Shown piece by piece: positions 44,595 through 55,562 of a stretch of 64,000 nucleotides of DNA; the stretch's first letter is position 1, and every line of letters starts with the position of its first letter. The DNA lies in NCBI GenBank assembly GCA_016271365.2, contig CM028129.1, positions 843,094,001 to 843,158,000 on the forward strand, read 5' to 3'. This stretch comes from Neoceratodus forsteri. Lineage: Eukaryota > Chordata > Ceratodontiformes > Ceratodontidae. A model generated the notes under the pieces. The model was not told where the DNA came from. It did not search any database and saw only the letters and a list, made by a program, of their open reading frames with translations. The translations under genes and the position numbers were made by a program.

Positions 44595-45236
44595 AAATGT
44601 TTGAGATCATCCTACCCAAGAGGAACAAGCTGATGAAGAACTTTTGGGAGAAATCAAAAAACGCCATGGGGAAAAGAAATGTCCTTCTCACGGGGGATTT
44701 AAATCTACCTGGGATTGAGTGGGACATTGAGGTAAGGGGGTGTGCCCAAGATAACAGACTGGCAAACAATATTAAAAATCTAAATTGAAACTAGTTTTGT
44801 AAGGACACCTTCTGGGAAGAACAATATCTTGGATGTTGTCTTCAGTGATATGGATGATGTAATTAGTAATTGTCACACTACTGAGCCATTGGGGAACAGT
44901 GACCATCAGATGGTCACCTTTAACATTGAAAGGCAAGCAAGGAAAATAAAGAAATGGTCTACTGTTAAATGCTTTCACAGGGCTAATTTTGCACTGATGT
45001 GGGAGCATCTGAGAGGCTGGAAGTAGAAAGAGTAATTAGGCAATTCTAGCTTAAACATAATATGGGGCATCTTAATCAGAAAGAATAATGAAATTGAGCA
45101 AAGATGGGTACCAAAAAGAAGGAAATATGCAGGAAATTAGATTTAGACCTACATGGTTAAATAAGTGGGTGTTACAAGCAGTAAAGCATAATAGAAAGTT
45201 ATATAGGACAGACGAGGATTTGGGAGTACAGGGATA
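44595..45236 (+). mobile_element. CR1 LINE endonuclease end and linker
   Basis: The plus strand encodes NVLLTGDLNLPGIEWDIEV at 44665-44735. In a second frame it reads NILDVVFSDMDDVISNCHTT and EPLGNSDHQMVTFNIE at 44820-44930. GDxN and SDH are the last catalytic motifs of the APE-type endonuclease. The linker follows (TWLNKWVLQAVKHNRKLYR). A frameshift near 44790 separates the parts. The copy stops where the (TCAA)n end of another LINE begins; CR1-like sequence reappears at 51.56 kb. Confidence 0.8.
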
Positions 45237-46373
45237 TCAATCAATCGATCAATCAATCAATCAATCAATCGATCAATCAATTCTTTATTTAACCAGGAGA
45301 AGCACTATTGAGTGCATTCATTTACAGGGTGGACCTGGAAATGGTTCACAAATAAAGGAGCAGCTGTACATAGGAACGAGAGCCACATCACTAGGCCACA
45401 CAATCATAAGCATGCAATATACAGAATTAAGAGATGCATAGAAATCAATACTTAGTTCAAAGTACAGCCATATATATACATATGATGGGAAAATTATGTA
45501 CAGTATATGCAGTATAAACAACAATATGCATTTAAGCCCAGGGGACCTCTCCAAGCAGTGAGGTGGGGAGGGTTGGGGGGAATAAAACAGCCGGGGGAAA
45601 ATAACAGGAAGAAACAAGCAGAAGAGGGTAGGCAAGTATGAGGAAGGGTAGGGACAATGCCCACTGTTAGGAAGGGGAGTGACTTACCAAAGAGTGAGTC
45701 GAGGCCAGGGAAAAGATTTAAATGGGCATTAGCAGAAATAATTACACGTCTCTTTGAATTAACTCATGAACAAGCTTTTGAAGAGAGACAACTTCACCGG
45801 TAGTGCCAGCCTCAGGGTTTTTTGTACATTGTTCCAAAGGACCAGAAGGTCATGTCTTATTGCAGCATGGCCGTAGCATGTTCTAACCTTTGGGATTGTA
45901 AGGGAAATGTAGGAATGACTTCTTAATGAATAGTTACTGGGAGTGCAAACAGGCAGACAGTCATTAATACATTGTGGACGTTTGTTAAAAATGCCTCTAT
46001 AAATCCATAGGGCTACATTTTTAAGTCACCTATGGCTGAGTGAATTCCAGCCTAAGGAGGCACAAAGTACGCAATGGTCAGTGGAGTAAGGGGCCCTGGT
46101 AATAAATCTATGTATTCAATGGTATAAGACATCCAGTTTGGAGAGGGCTGCATTAGTGCTTTGTCCATACATAAAAAACAACATAATCCAGGAGAGTCAT
46201 AAATGTTTTCTGGACTAACCTTTTTTTAGCTTCTTGTGTAAGAAGATGTCTGATTTGATAAAAGACCCGAAGTCTCTGTCTTAATTTTTTGGATAGCTCT
46301 TCAAGGTGGTCTAAGAAGGACAGTTTTGAGTCTATCAATATACCCAGGTATTTAAATTTCTCCACATATTCAA

Positions 46374-46827
46374 ATTACAAAGCAAGTAGAAATGAGCACC
46401 AGGAAAGGTAACTATGGTGCTGAAAGTTCAAAGTAACCAAGAAGTTAAATAAATTCAATATGCACCCACAGATTAGGACATCACTTTAATGGTTTAAATT
46501 TTTTTCACCATTTATTTATAAAAAAATGTTCAGTATACATCCATCATATGCATTGTAGATGGAAAACACAATTGGAAGCCATGTGGCCAGATAGACTAAA
46601 TGTTTTCACCCGATAACTTCAGGCTGCTTCAGTGAAGATGCCTGAAGTTATCAGGTGAAAACATTTAGTGTGTCTGGCCACATGGCTTCCGACTTTTTTT
46701 TTTCTGTCTACATTGCAGATGATGGATATATACTGCACATTTTTATAAATAAATGGTAAAAAAGTTTTAAAACCATTTAACTGTTGTCCTAATCTGTGGG
46801 TGCTTACTGAATTTATTTGACTTCATG
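46374..46827. mobile_element. 454-bp foldback insertion with 13-bp target duplication
   Basis: TCCACATATTCAA flanks it on both sides (46361-46373 and 46828-46840), inside a LINE frame. From about 46440 the insert is a palindrome with arms of about 190 bases. GAAGCCATGTGGCCAGA and ACTAAATGTTTTCACC are mirrored by GGTGAAAACATTTAGTG and TCTGGCCACATGGCTTCC. The centre is TGCTTCAGTGAAGA at about 46632. No coding capacity. Confidence 0.85.
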
Positions 46828-47753
46828 TCCACATATTCAAGTGGTTCACCTGACAGGGTAGGTACTTGGGGGACTGTTCCCAAAGTTCGGGAAATGGATG
46901 AATTAGGTCAGGTAGCAAGGAGCATAGCCTTCATCTTTTTGGCATTTAACAGGAGTTTTAAGTGTAACAGGTTGCTCTGAAGAAGGTAAAATTCGACTTG
47001 CAGGTCAGAACATGCAAGCTCTGGAGTCGGCCTAGGAATGTGTAGCACTGTATTGTCAGCAGATAGGTGTATATTTGCTGATTTAATTCCAGTGTTTAAA
47101 TTGTTTATATAGATGGCAAACAGTAGAGGGCCAAGGATAGACCCTTGTGGTACACCTCTTAGGAGGGTCTTCATTGGGGAGAGGTCGCCATCCACCTTGA
47201 CTTGTTAATAAAGGTCAGCAAGATCATTTAGAAGCCATTTTAAAGTCAAGTTATTGACCCCAATATTTTGTAGAGTGACTAGGAGCAGGTTATGGTCCAC
47301 CATGTTGAAGGCCTTGCTAAGGTCAAGAAATAAACCCCATAGATAGTTTTTGACATCTAAAGCTATCTGCCAGTCATTCGTGACCTTAGCAAGTGCTGGG
47401 ATTGTGCTATGATGAGGGTGAAACCCAGATTGAACCAGATTGAGCAGGTTGAAATTTTCTAGTAATTGCCTGAGTTGGGTATTGACCACCTTCTACAGCA
47501 ACTTAGGCAAGGTAGGTAACAATGATATTGGATGATAGTTATTTACATCACTCGAATCACTGGATTTGAATAACAGAATGAAGGGAGAGTACCCAGAGCA
47601 AGGGACAAATTAAAGAGATGGGTGATGGGGGGAGATAGTACATAATGTCCTAACTTTAAGAAGTACAGCTCGATGAGGTCGGCTCCCACGCTTTTCCTAG
47701 TATTCAGCTGAAATAGTAAATCCTCAACTTGCTTCACCATGACGGGCAGAAGG

Positions 47754-48346
47754 TTCTATGTGATAACAGTGATCGTCGATCATGAAGTCAAGAGCATCAC
47801 ATGTCAGAGTGGCAAAAGCATTTTCGCCACCCTGACATCCTCGATGTACGGGAGAATGGCACTGGGAACTTAGTTGTTTTGCTTTCTGTGGGGAGGGCTG
47901 CCCTGCCACACACCCCCACGAGGGGGGCTTTGCTCCCACACCCCCCTACTAAAGGATTCTCAACTACAGGGGGGTACATGTCAGGTGGGAGCAAAGGCAA
48001 AAAAAAGCAAATTTCGGGCCGGGCGCAACAAAATTGCACTAGCGCCTGGACCCAGACCCGAACCCAGTACCTCCTGCACCACAAGCAGAGGCCAACCCCC
48101 AATGCCATGGTGCTTGCTCGGCAGCCGACAGCAGTGCCACCCCCCATCCCTCTGCCCCTCCCCAGCCCACGCCACCGTGGCTTCACTCCCCATGCGCTGC
48201 AGTACATATAGCGACATCCTGTCACTGCAGTTGCCCACCCCACCACATATGGTCACCCTACCCCTCCATCACCATTTGGGCTTTTGCCCACAATGCATCG
48301 CTGTTTCAGACAGCGCCTTTCTTCAGGCATCAACATCACAGGCTAC
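47754..48346 (-). mobile_element. 593-bp GC-rich insertion with 11-bp target duplication
   Basis: CGGGCAGAAGG flanks it at 47743-47753 and 48347-48357, inside the LINE. Read on the minus strand it has GATGCCTGAAGAAAGGCGCT near its start. A tRNA-like TACTGGGTTCGGGTCTGG lies near 48057-48074. GTTGAGAATCCTTTAG and a G-rich hairpin lie near 47950. The same tRNA-like-plus-hairpin order occurs at 22.2-22.5 kb. The overlapping open frames on both strands reflect GC content, not genes. Confidence 0.75.
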
Positions 48347-49166
48347 CGGGCAGAAGGAGAAGGCTGGGATATTTGGTGGTGTGATTGTGTTTAGGCCATC
48401 AGGAGTCTGACAACACAATTGGTCTCGGAGATTATTTGCCGGTGAGGCATTGAACGCTAACCCCGCTGTGGCAAAATGGTTATTAAGAAGGTCAAGTATT
48501 ACATGTTTATCAGTAATGGTGGTGCCTCTGACAGAAATATTTGGCAGGATTGTGCTACCTGAGCCATGGCATTCAAGTCCCTTTAGAGTTTTACAAACTT
48601 TGGATGTGCAATTAGAAGAGGATTCTAGTGCAGAGTGGAAGAAATTTGTTTTTTTCAGCCCTGATTTGTTGGTTGCACCAGTTTCTGGCAGCTCTGAAGG
48701 TCATCCAGTCAGCGTGATGTGTGGTTTTCCTTGCCCTTTTCCAAAGGGTATCCCTATGCCACAATGCGTCTTTCAGGCTGGCCATAAACCACAGGCATGA
48801 TTTCTTCTTAGTACGGATTTTAGTTAGGGGTGCATGCTTACCTATGGTCCCAAGGACAATATGCTGGAAGGCCTCATAGGCTTTATCAGCTGAAAAGGCC
48901 AAATAAAACTCTTGCCAATTAGAGTGCTGGACATCCAAAAGAAAGGCGATGGGGTCAAAGTTCCATCAGCTTCTCTTAAAGGTGTACTTAGAAGAGGAAG
49001 CTGCTTTAGCAACAGACCTCACACAGGCTATAACACAGTGATCACTAAGATCATTAAAGGACACTCCAGAGTGCGTAAAAAGATGTGGCTTGTTAACTAG
49101 AATTAAGTCAAGTACTGTGCCATGGTAGGGATGAGTATATTAGGCATGAGAGAGAATGAAAAATAC

Positions 49167-51050
49167 TAATAAGGAATTTATTTATTTATTTAAATGTTTC
49201 ACCAGGAGGGCACACTCAACAACAAGTTGCTCGTCTCATGGTGCAACCTGGGGGAAGGGGTTACATAGGGTTGTGAAGGATGATCAGTTACAATAGTGTA
49301 TGGGTAGTACAAACAATACAACACTGTAAGATTGTGCAAGAGTTGGAACACAAGGTATTGTACAATAAACAGTAGTGGAACATTGGGTAAATTACATGTC
49401 CAAAATCATACAAAAGAACATATAAATGTACAAAACAGCAATAATGTGATAGAACCATTTATAGTGCATGAGTGTACCAGGAGCAGGCTCAAGGTAGTAT
49501 ACAAATGCTGTTGGAGTAAAAAGGATGGGGTTAGGCTGTGCACACTGGTGACCCAGAAGGGCAGGAAGAGAAGAGAGGGGGGAGAGGTAAGAACTGAATA
49601 TGAGGAGCAGGGGTAGCCATTTCCTGATTTCCCCCTTCAGGATGTTGAGAACCCTGCCAGGGGGGGTCATGATAGGAAGGCAAGCACTGGGGATAGGTAT
49701 TAAGGTGGGTTAAAGCAGGAACAGCTGAGGGAAAGGTAATTGTGTAGGGTAGAGGTAAGGGAGTAGTTGGAGGAGGAGTGATGTATTTCGGGGGGAGGGA
49801 ATTCCAGATTTTAGGGAACCGATGGACAAAACCAGTCTGACCAATGATGGTGGAGCAGTGAGGGACCGTCAAGGTATGGGCATCATTTGATCTGAGAGAG
49901 TGGCTGGGGGGAGGTGGAGTGTAGAGAGAGGATGAGAGATAGGAGGGGAGCCCCCCAAACCAGAATTTGGAGGTTAGTTTGGCACAGTGAGAGATGCATC
50001 TGTGAGATAGTGGAAGGAAGGTTAGAGAGCGATTGAGTTCACAGTGGTGGGAGCGGGAAGGGGAGTCGATAGCAAAGTGGCAGAAGGAGCTAAAGAGAGT
50101 GTCCAACTTGGTCAGGGAACATTTGGGAGCAGCACCATAGACTACGTCACAGTAGTCAAAGATGGGGAGTATCATCTTCTGGACAATTTCGCGCCTCGCA
50201 GTCAGAGGGATGCAGCTACGATTCCTGTACAGAGCACCAAGCTTGGGGCACAGTTTCTTCAGGATAGCATCGATATGCACAGAGAAGTTGAGGTGCTGGT
50301 CCTGCCAGACTCCCAGATATTGAAATGAGGAGGTGTCCTCCAAGATGGTCCCAACAAGGGTGTGGAAGGTGGGTAGGGCCGGGAGCCTAGAGAGTCTCTG
50401 CCTGGTGCAAAAGGTCATTGAGACTCTCTTCTTGGTGTTTAGAAAAAGTTGGTGAGAAGTAAGCCAGAGCTGAACTTGATTGAAGTCATGCTGTAAGCTG
50501 GTTTGCACAGCAGCAGGGTTTTTGCTGGAACTGTACAAAACAGTACTGTTAGCATACTTGTGGATAGAAGAGGATGAGCAGGCTGAGGGAAGATCATTAA
50601 GGAAAATGGAGAAGAGTAGGGGACCAAGCACTGAGCCTTGTGGGACACCAGTGTTGATGGGGAGTGGAGGGGAGATGGAATCAAGGATTCTCACTGATTG
50701 GATCCTGCCAATGAGGTAGGATTTAAACCAGTTGGTGGCTGATGGAGCAAGGCCAGCTGAGAAGAGTGAATCAAGAAGCAGGGGATGTGAACAGTGTTGA
50801 AAGCTTTGGCTAGGTCGACAAAGATGGCCTAGGTGATTAGGCTGTCGTCCATCCCTGAAAGGATGGAGTCAGTAAGCCTGAGGAGGTAGGTGGTTGTTGA
50901 GTGGTTCTTCCGAAAACCAGATTGGAAGAGGGTGAAGAAGGAGGAATCAGAAAGGAAGGGTGATAGTTGAGAGAGAACTAAATGTTCTTGAAGTTTGGCA
51001 AGGGTAGGAAGAAGGAAGGAATCTAAGAGGGAGAAGGAAAATTACATACA
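49167..51050 (-). mobile_element. L2-group LINE copy 3 with long open RT frame
   Basis: The minus-strand 3' end is an ATTTATTT tract at about 49167-49190. The frame 49531-50694 (387 residues) is open from the RT block GVPQGSVLGPLLFSIFLNDL (residues 15-34) to the C-terminus. It passes HKYANSTVLYSS (the usual YADD is YANS, so probably inactive), SFQYLGVWQDQHLNFSVHID, LPIFDYCDVVYG and PKIWNSLPPKYI. A proline-rich stretch near residues 265-350 is shared with copies 1 and 2. Sequence above 50.7 kb covers the LSKAFD region. Endonuclease is absent. Confidence 0.88.
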
Positions 51051-51144
51051 GTAGCTATAAATTCCAGATACAATTTGAAATTATGTTGGGCATATGTATG
51101 TGAGACACAAAAAGGGATAAATAGATTGGTAAGACTACTTAAAG

Positions 51145-51553
51145 TGTCAGTGGCTCATCAGGTTGCATGCTCGCCTCTGAGTCCAGAAGATCAGAAGGCT
51201 GTGGGTTCTATTCCCACTCCAGGCACTAGGGTTAATTCCTAATACTGACACTGTAGTGCAGCATGAGGGGGGGTACTGCATTCCTGAGGTGCTGTCTTTC
51301 GGATGAGACATTAAACCAAGGTCCCATCTGCCTGTTCTGGTGGTAGTTCAGGTGGATGTTAAAGATCCCTTGGCACTTCTCGAAAAGAGTAGGGGAATTT
51401 CCCCCATTCACTAAAAATACCACCAACAGCTTAAAATCTGGTTCAATTTCAGTTGCCATCCAATTGTACCCCCGGACAAGGCTGAAAATAGGCAACAAAA
51501 TTGTCTAGTCCTCCTTCCCAGTCAACAAAAACTAAATAAAATAAATGAATAAG
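51145..51553 (+). mobile_element. V-SINE-superfamily SINE
   Basis: A tRNA-derived head (GTGGCTCATCAGGTTGCATG, then GGGTTCTATTCCC as B box) is followed by a central segment. This reads TCTTTCGGATGAGACATTAA, ACCAAGGTCCCATCTGCC, GATCCCTTGGCACTTCTCG and AAAGAGTAGGGG, in order. It matches my memory of the conserved core of V-SINEs such as shark HE1 and lungfish Lun1. The 3' end is AACAAAAACTAAATAAA, identical to the end of the LINE at 1.2 kb, its likely mobiliser. Confidence 0.85.
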
Positions 51554-51554
51554 A

Positions 51555-51656
51555 AGGGAGTCTATGCCTTTGGGATGATAAAACAATGGCAGAACATATA
51601 AACAACTATTTTGCATCAGTATTCCAGGAATCCAAGCTAGATAAGGTTGTCATTCA
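51555..51656 (+). mobile_element. CR1 linker remnant
   Basis: One frame reads DKTMAEHINNYFASVFQESK, matching the CR1 stretch that precedes the RT (EKAEILNKYFCSVF at 15.5 kb). It is probably the continuation of the CR1 at 44.6-45.2 kb, and the LTR-like element follows directly. Confidence 0.6.
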
Positions 51657-53286
51657 TGTAACCCCTAGATGGCGCTATCCCAGGGGCTACTACCCCTGCC
51701 TGATTTGCCACTAACAGGTTGAGGGGCCTGGATCCAATGGCGGGTGCCTCCACCCAGAGGTCAGGGTTTGCAATAGTTAAACTAACTTGGTCACAGCCCT
51801 CTGGGACACTGCAACCCCCCTTTCTTCCCACTAGTGGCCCACACAATATATCAGAATTACCTTCACAGTATACACTTACCCCCAGGACTGGTTCCGGCAC
51901 TGGGACCTCCTGTGAAACGAGATACAGTGCAACAATCACAGTACAGTACTTTAACATAGACAAATACCTCAGGCAGTATAACTTTGCTGAAACAAGCAGC
52001 TCTGATTTATTTAGGGGGATATAACAAGGACAGGGGGAAATCAGGTTAATTAGCTTATCACTCTAATAATCTACCTATGGCTCTGTGCACAGGCCTATCC
52101 CTATCAGTTACTGTCCCTGGGTACCCAAGCCCTAGTGGCTAGTCCAAACCGTGGCAGCTGGTAGGGGCCCTTTCACACAGAGAAAAGGAAAATTAAACAG
52201 TCAGCAGTACAGTAATTTCAATTGGATTTAATGTGGCAATTCAACAGGGAGCGACCCTGAATTAGTACTCACGACCTCCAAATAAGATAGGGTCCTTCAA
52301 TATCAGCAGGGCTACTCTTAAGCTCCAAGAGACTCTTCACACATTTATATGGTAAAAAAAAAAAGAGAGTACTATACCAGGCAGGCTGCTTCTCTATCCC
52401 GATCGCAATTACTGCACAATACCCGGGAGAACACACAGCAGATTCAGTTCCTGACAGACCGAGTGCAATTCAATAATTTCTCCAGTCTTCTACAGGGTGA
52501 GCCTGGTTTCTACTCTTCAGAGATCCTTTGATTCTTTTCACAGGACGGTTCAGTCCTAACAAGCTGTTACACAAGCTGCAGACCGGAACTCTGGGCCTTA
52601 CACAGTTTTTGACTAAACTGCACACTGAAAAAGCACAGGGCTCCTTCCTTCTTCACTGCCAAAGCTCAACTGAAACTCCAACTGACAAAACCGGGCACTT
52701 CCTTTGAGTTCCTCCCAGTTCTTGACTGGATTGGCTGTCACTCACAATAGACTGCTGCTGTTGGTCCAAAAGGCACTGAAGTCTAAACTACATCTCCCAG
52801 AGTCACTGCCCATACAATCCTCTTGTGGCTGGCTCAGATTATGAGTCCAAGTTCTGATTCGTCAAGGCACCATTTTAGAGCTAGCTTACCCCACACTGAT
52901 TGGTCCAGTTCAGCAGTTCAAAACTAGAATGGGGAACTAGCAGACACAGTTCTGACTGCAAAGAAAGCAGGTTAGACAAACTGTAATTTCATTATTACTC
53001 TAAATAATTTCTGGCAAACAGTTACATCTTTCAGATAGGTTCCTTTGCACTCTAGTGACTGCAAAAATGAAGTGAATTGCAGCAGCTCGAGTGGTACTCA
53101 GAGAAGCACAGTCCCCCCATACAAACTAATTATGTCTGCAAGCAGACAGCTCTTAAAGAGACAGTACCAGAGGTTCTAAAAACACTCACTGATAAATGGC
53201 TTAAACGCCAAACACCATTCAGGCTTGGAGCATTCAAGCAAGCTCCTGGAAGACTTTTGGGAACCCCCATTTGCAGGGGGGTTACA
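51657..53286. mobile_element. LTR-like element with TGTAACCCC...GGGGTTACA ends, copy 2
   Basis: It is flanked by a perfect 4-bp duplication TTCA (51653-51656 and 53287-53290). The first 180 bases align with 12834 onward: GGGGCTACTACCCCTGCC, GGTGCCTCCACCCAGAG and AGCCCTCTGGGA are shared. TGATTTATTTAGG near 52008 could hold a reverse-strand polyadenylation signal. No coding frames. At 1.63 kb it is consistent with a solo LTR; an internal region or partner LTR is not in the window. Confidence 0.65.
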
Positions 53287-53290
53287 TTCA

Positions 53291-54170
53291 GAATAGGGAT
53301 AGTACCATAAGTGAAGAAGTGGTTTAAAAACTGGGGGGTCAGAACAAATGATGTCACAAAATGACAGTTTCACAGTCTTGGAAGTCACATTATCAATACT
53401 AGCCTGTGGGAAGTGTAATGCCATAAGTGGTTCATGGTATACCACTGTTTTCAGGTTTTTAGCCAGTTCAGAGGGGTGTTTTTTCATCTGTGCCATCTCT
53501 CCCTGACATAAGAGTGTAAGTAAACTTTATTACCCTAATCCACACTACTTTATTAGTATGTATAGGGCTGCAAAAAGCTATAGAGTTAGTTATGTCCAGA
53601 CCTGTTGGTTCTTCCCAGTTATTCCAGGAGTCAGCAAGCCCTACCCCAAAAGTCATTATTTTTGTACCCAACACAGTTCACCAGGTATGCTGGCCTGGTC
53701 AGCCCCCACCTCCTTGAAACCCACAAAGTACATTTTCTCTCATTTGAAATGCCTAAACCAAGTTCTGTCCTGCTATGGTATCATAAATTAGCTCCAGTCC
53801 CTCCAAACGACCACCTGTAACTGCTGACAGCAGCAGGCTGGGTTGTAAACTTTTAAAAGTAACTCAGTCTCATGTTACTGTTTCTGCAAAATCTGGGCTA
53901 TAGAATTACCATACCTATTCTGCTGCAGACATTCTGAGCAACTGAATTTTCCCAGTTTCAACGAGCAGGGCCCTACTTTGAAAGGCCTGAGTGGACCACT
54001 TCTAATATAAAGCTGCAATGTATGTAAACATTAAAAATGTTGACCAATACTTTGATTCAGTTTCAGATCACCCTTTATCCCCATCTTGTATCATACTCTT
54101 AAAGGGTTCATTTACATATACATGTTGGACACTGACCCACAGGGAATACAAAGTAAGGGTCAGATGTAAA
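53291..54170. other. unassigned sequence
   Basis: The first bases continue the CR1-like frame interrupted by the LTR-like element (an NRDSTISEEV-like reading). After that I recognise nothing. Confidence 0.4.
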
Positions 54171-54605
54171 AAAAAAGGTTCCACCCTTGGAACGCTCCAG
54201 GAAAAATTCCACTGGCAATCAGAGCACCAGCATCCAGTTGACCACTAGCAGCGCGAGCAACATCAGTGCACACAACAGGAACGGTGACCATCGATGGCAG
54301 CCCCAGTGAGGTATGCACCCCACCAAACCCCACACAGCCCCCTGCCAAGCACCAGCAGTACAACCGAAGGGGCAGCAACAATGGGAGGCAGCAAGGACAA
54401 TAGGGCACCCACCATGGTGCCCCAGCAGACCGTACAGCATAAGAGGAAGGGAGGAAACAAAAGGTGGCCACGGTCCCCCCCACCTAACAACCACCCCAGA
54501 GCTGTTAACCCCAATGGCTGCCCACCAACACACGGCCATTGGCAAAGCCTCCCCCCGGCCACCGGAACCAGCCTGGATACCCACTGGGACAACAACGTGA
54601 TGGGG

Positions 54606-55070
54606 CACCCCCTACAGCAGGCAGCCATTTCCCAATGAGATGCCCTGAGGAATGCCCATCTGAGGAATAGGTGGCACACACCCCACGTATGTCCACAGTC
54701 CACTGTACCCTCCCCAGCAGAAGCCACCCACCACCATCAGCAGTCCCCCCAGTTGTGAATGCGTCGGGCCACCAGCACAGCCCACCACACCCCTCCATGT
54801 CCAGCTGCCTAATGACCCATCAGTGACTGTGAAAATGGACATGCATGCCCAGTGCTGTCGCAGTGGGCTGCTGTACATGGAGGGGTGTGGTGGGCTGTGC
54901 TGGTGGCCTGACATGCTCACACCTGAAGGGACCGCAGGTAGTGGCAAGTTTCTTCTGCTGGGGGTGTGTGTGGTGGACTGTGGACATATGTGGGGTGTGT
55001 GCCATCTATTCCTCAGGTGGGCATGCATCAGGGCACCTCACTGGGACGTGGCCACCTGTGTGGGTGGGCC
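54606..55070. repeat. large GC-rich palindrome, about 200-bp arms
   Basis: Left-arm segments GAGGAATAGGTGGCACACACC, AGTCCACTGTACC, GGCCACCAGCACAGCCCACC and ACACCCCTCCATGT are mirrored on the right in reverse order. The right-arm counterparts are ACATGGAGGGGTGT, GGTGGGCTGTGCTGGTGGCC, GGTGGACTGTGG and GGGTGTGTGCCATCTATTCCTC. The loop is about 75 bases around 54803-54878. Overlapping open frames on both strands come from this symmetry and high GC, and I do not call genes. It lies 0.5 kb from the 3' end of the MULE transposase and could be a MULE-type long terminal repeat pair. Confidence 0.8.
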
Positions 55071-55560
55071 TTGCCCGATGGACTGTCTCAGGGTAAATGC
55101 CACCGGTCCCCAGGGGGATATGCAGCAGGGCAACATAGTGGGATGTGTCCACCTGGGGGGGCTTTGGACTTTGGTCATACGTGGGTTGGGTGCTACCAGT
55201 ACCACAGTTGGACAGGCAGCAGACATGGCACTGAAATGTGGCCACATGGGGGGGTGCTGGCACCGCACACAATACTCTGTCCATGTGTACACACAGGCAT
55301 GCTGTGGACATGCTACAGGGCAGGCACAGTTGCTGGGGGCGCAAGATACAGCTACACATGCTGGGTCATTCAGCAACTAAGACGGATGCACATTTCGTGG
55401 ACACACACACACACACCACATGGAGAAAAGAGGCTGGAGGCAGTTATGCAGGCAAAACACACTTTACTAGGGTGCAATGGGGGGGTGAACAAGGCCACAC
55501 AGCTGCAGGGACAAACTAGAAAGGCCTGTGGGCATGCACCCACTGTCAGCAGGCTACTGG
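55071..55560. other. GC-rich spacer between palindrome and MULE transposase
   Basis: No clear motif. A short (AC)n tract lies at 55402-55417. Some inverted similarity to 54.2-54.6 kb may extend the palindrome outward. Confidence 0.35.
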
Positions 55561-55562
55561 GG

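Larger units (their letters stand above)
45237..49140 (-). mobile_element. L2-group LINE with (ATTG)n end, carrying two insertions
   Basis: The minus-strand 3' end is a TCAA-type array at 45237-45282. In protein order from high to low coordinates: an endonuclease end with NDLSDHCVIACVRSVAK near 49020-49080, a linker at 48612-48938, an RT start at 47543-47740 (LNTRKSVGADLIELYFLKLG), 47205-47489 (GLFLDLSKAFNMVDHN), 46908-47195 (RGVPQGSILGPLLFAIYINN, then LSADNTVLHI) and 46153-46365 (FKYLGILIDSKLSFLDHLEE). The catalytic YADD reads SADN. Frames are broken, and 46374-46827 and 47754-48346 are foreign inserts with target duplications. Confidence 0.88.

Noticed and set aside
47797..48410. Open frames of 90-178 codons on both strands
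   Set aside because: They lie wholly or mostly in a GC-rich insertion with an 11-bp target duplication and show no motif; neighbouring copies of the module are not open.
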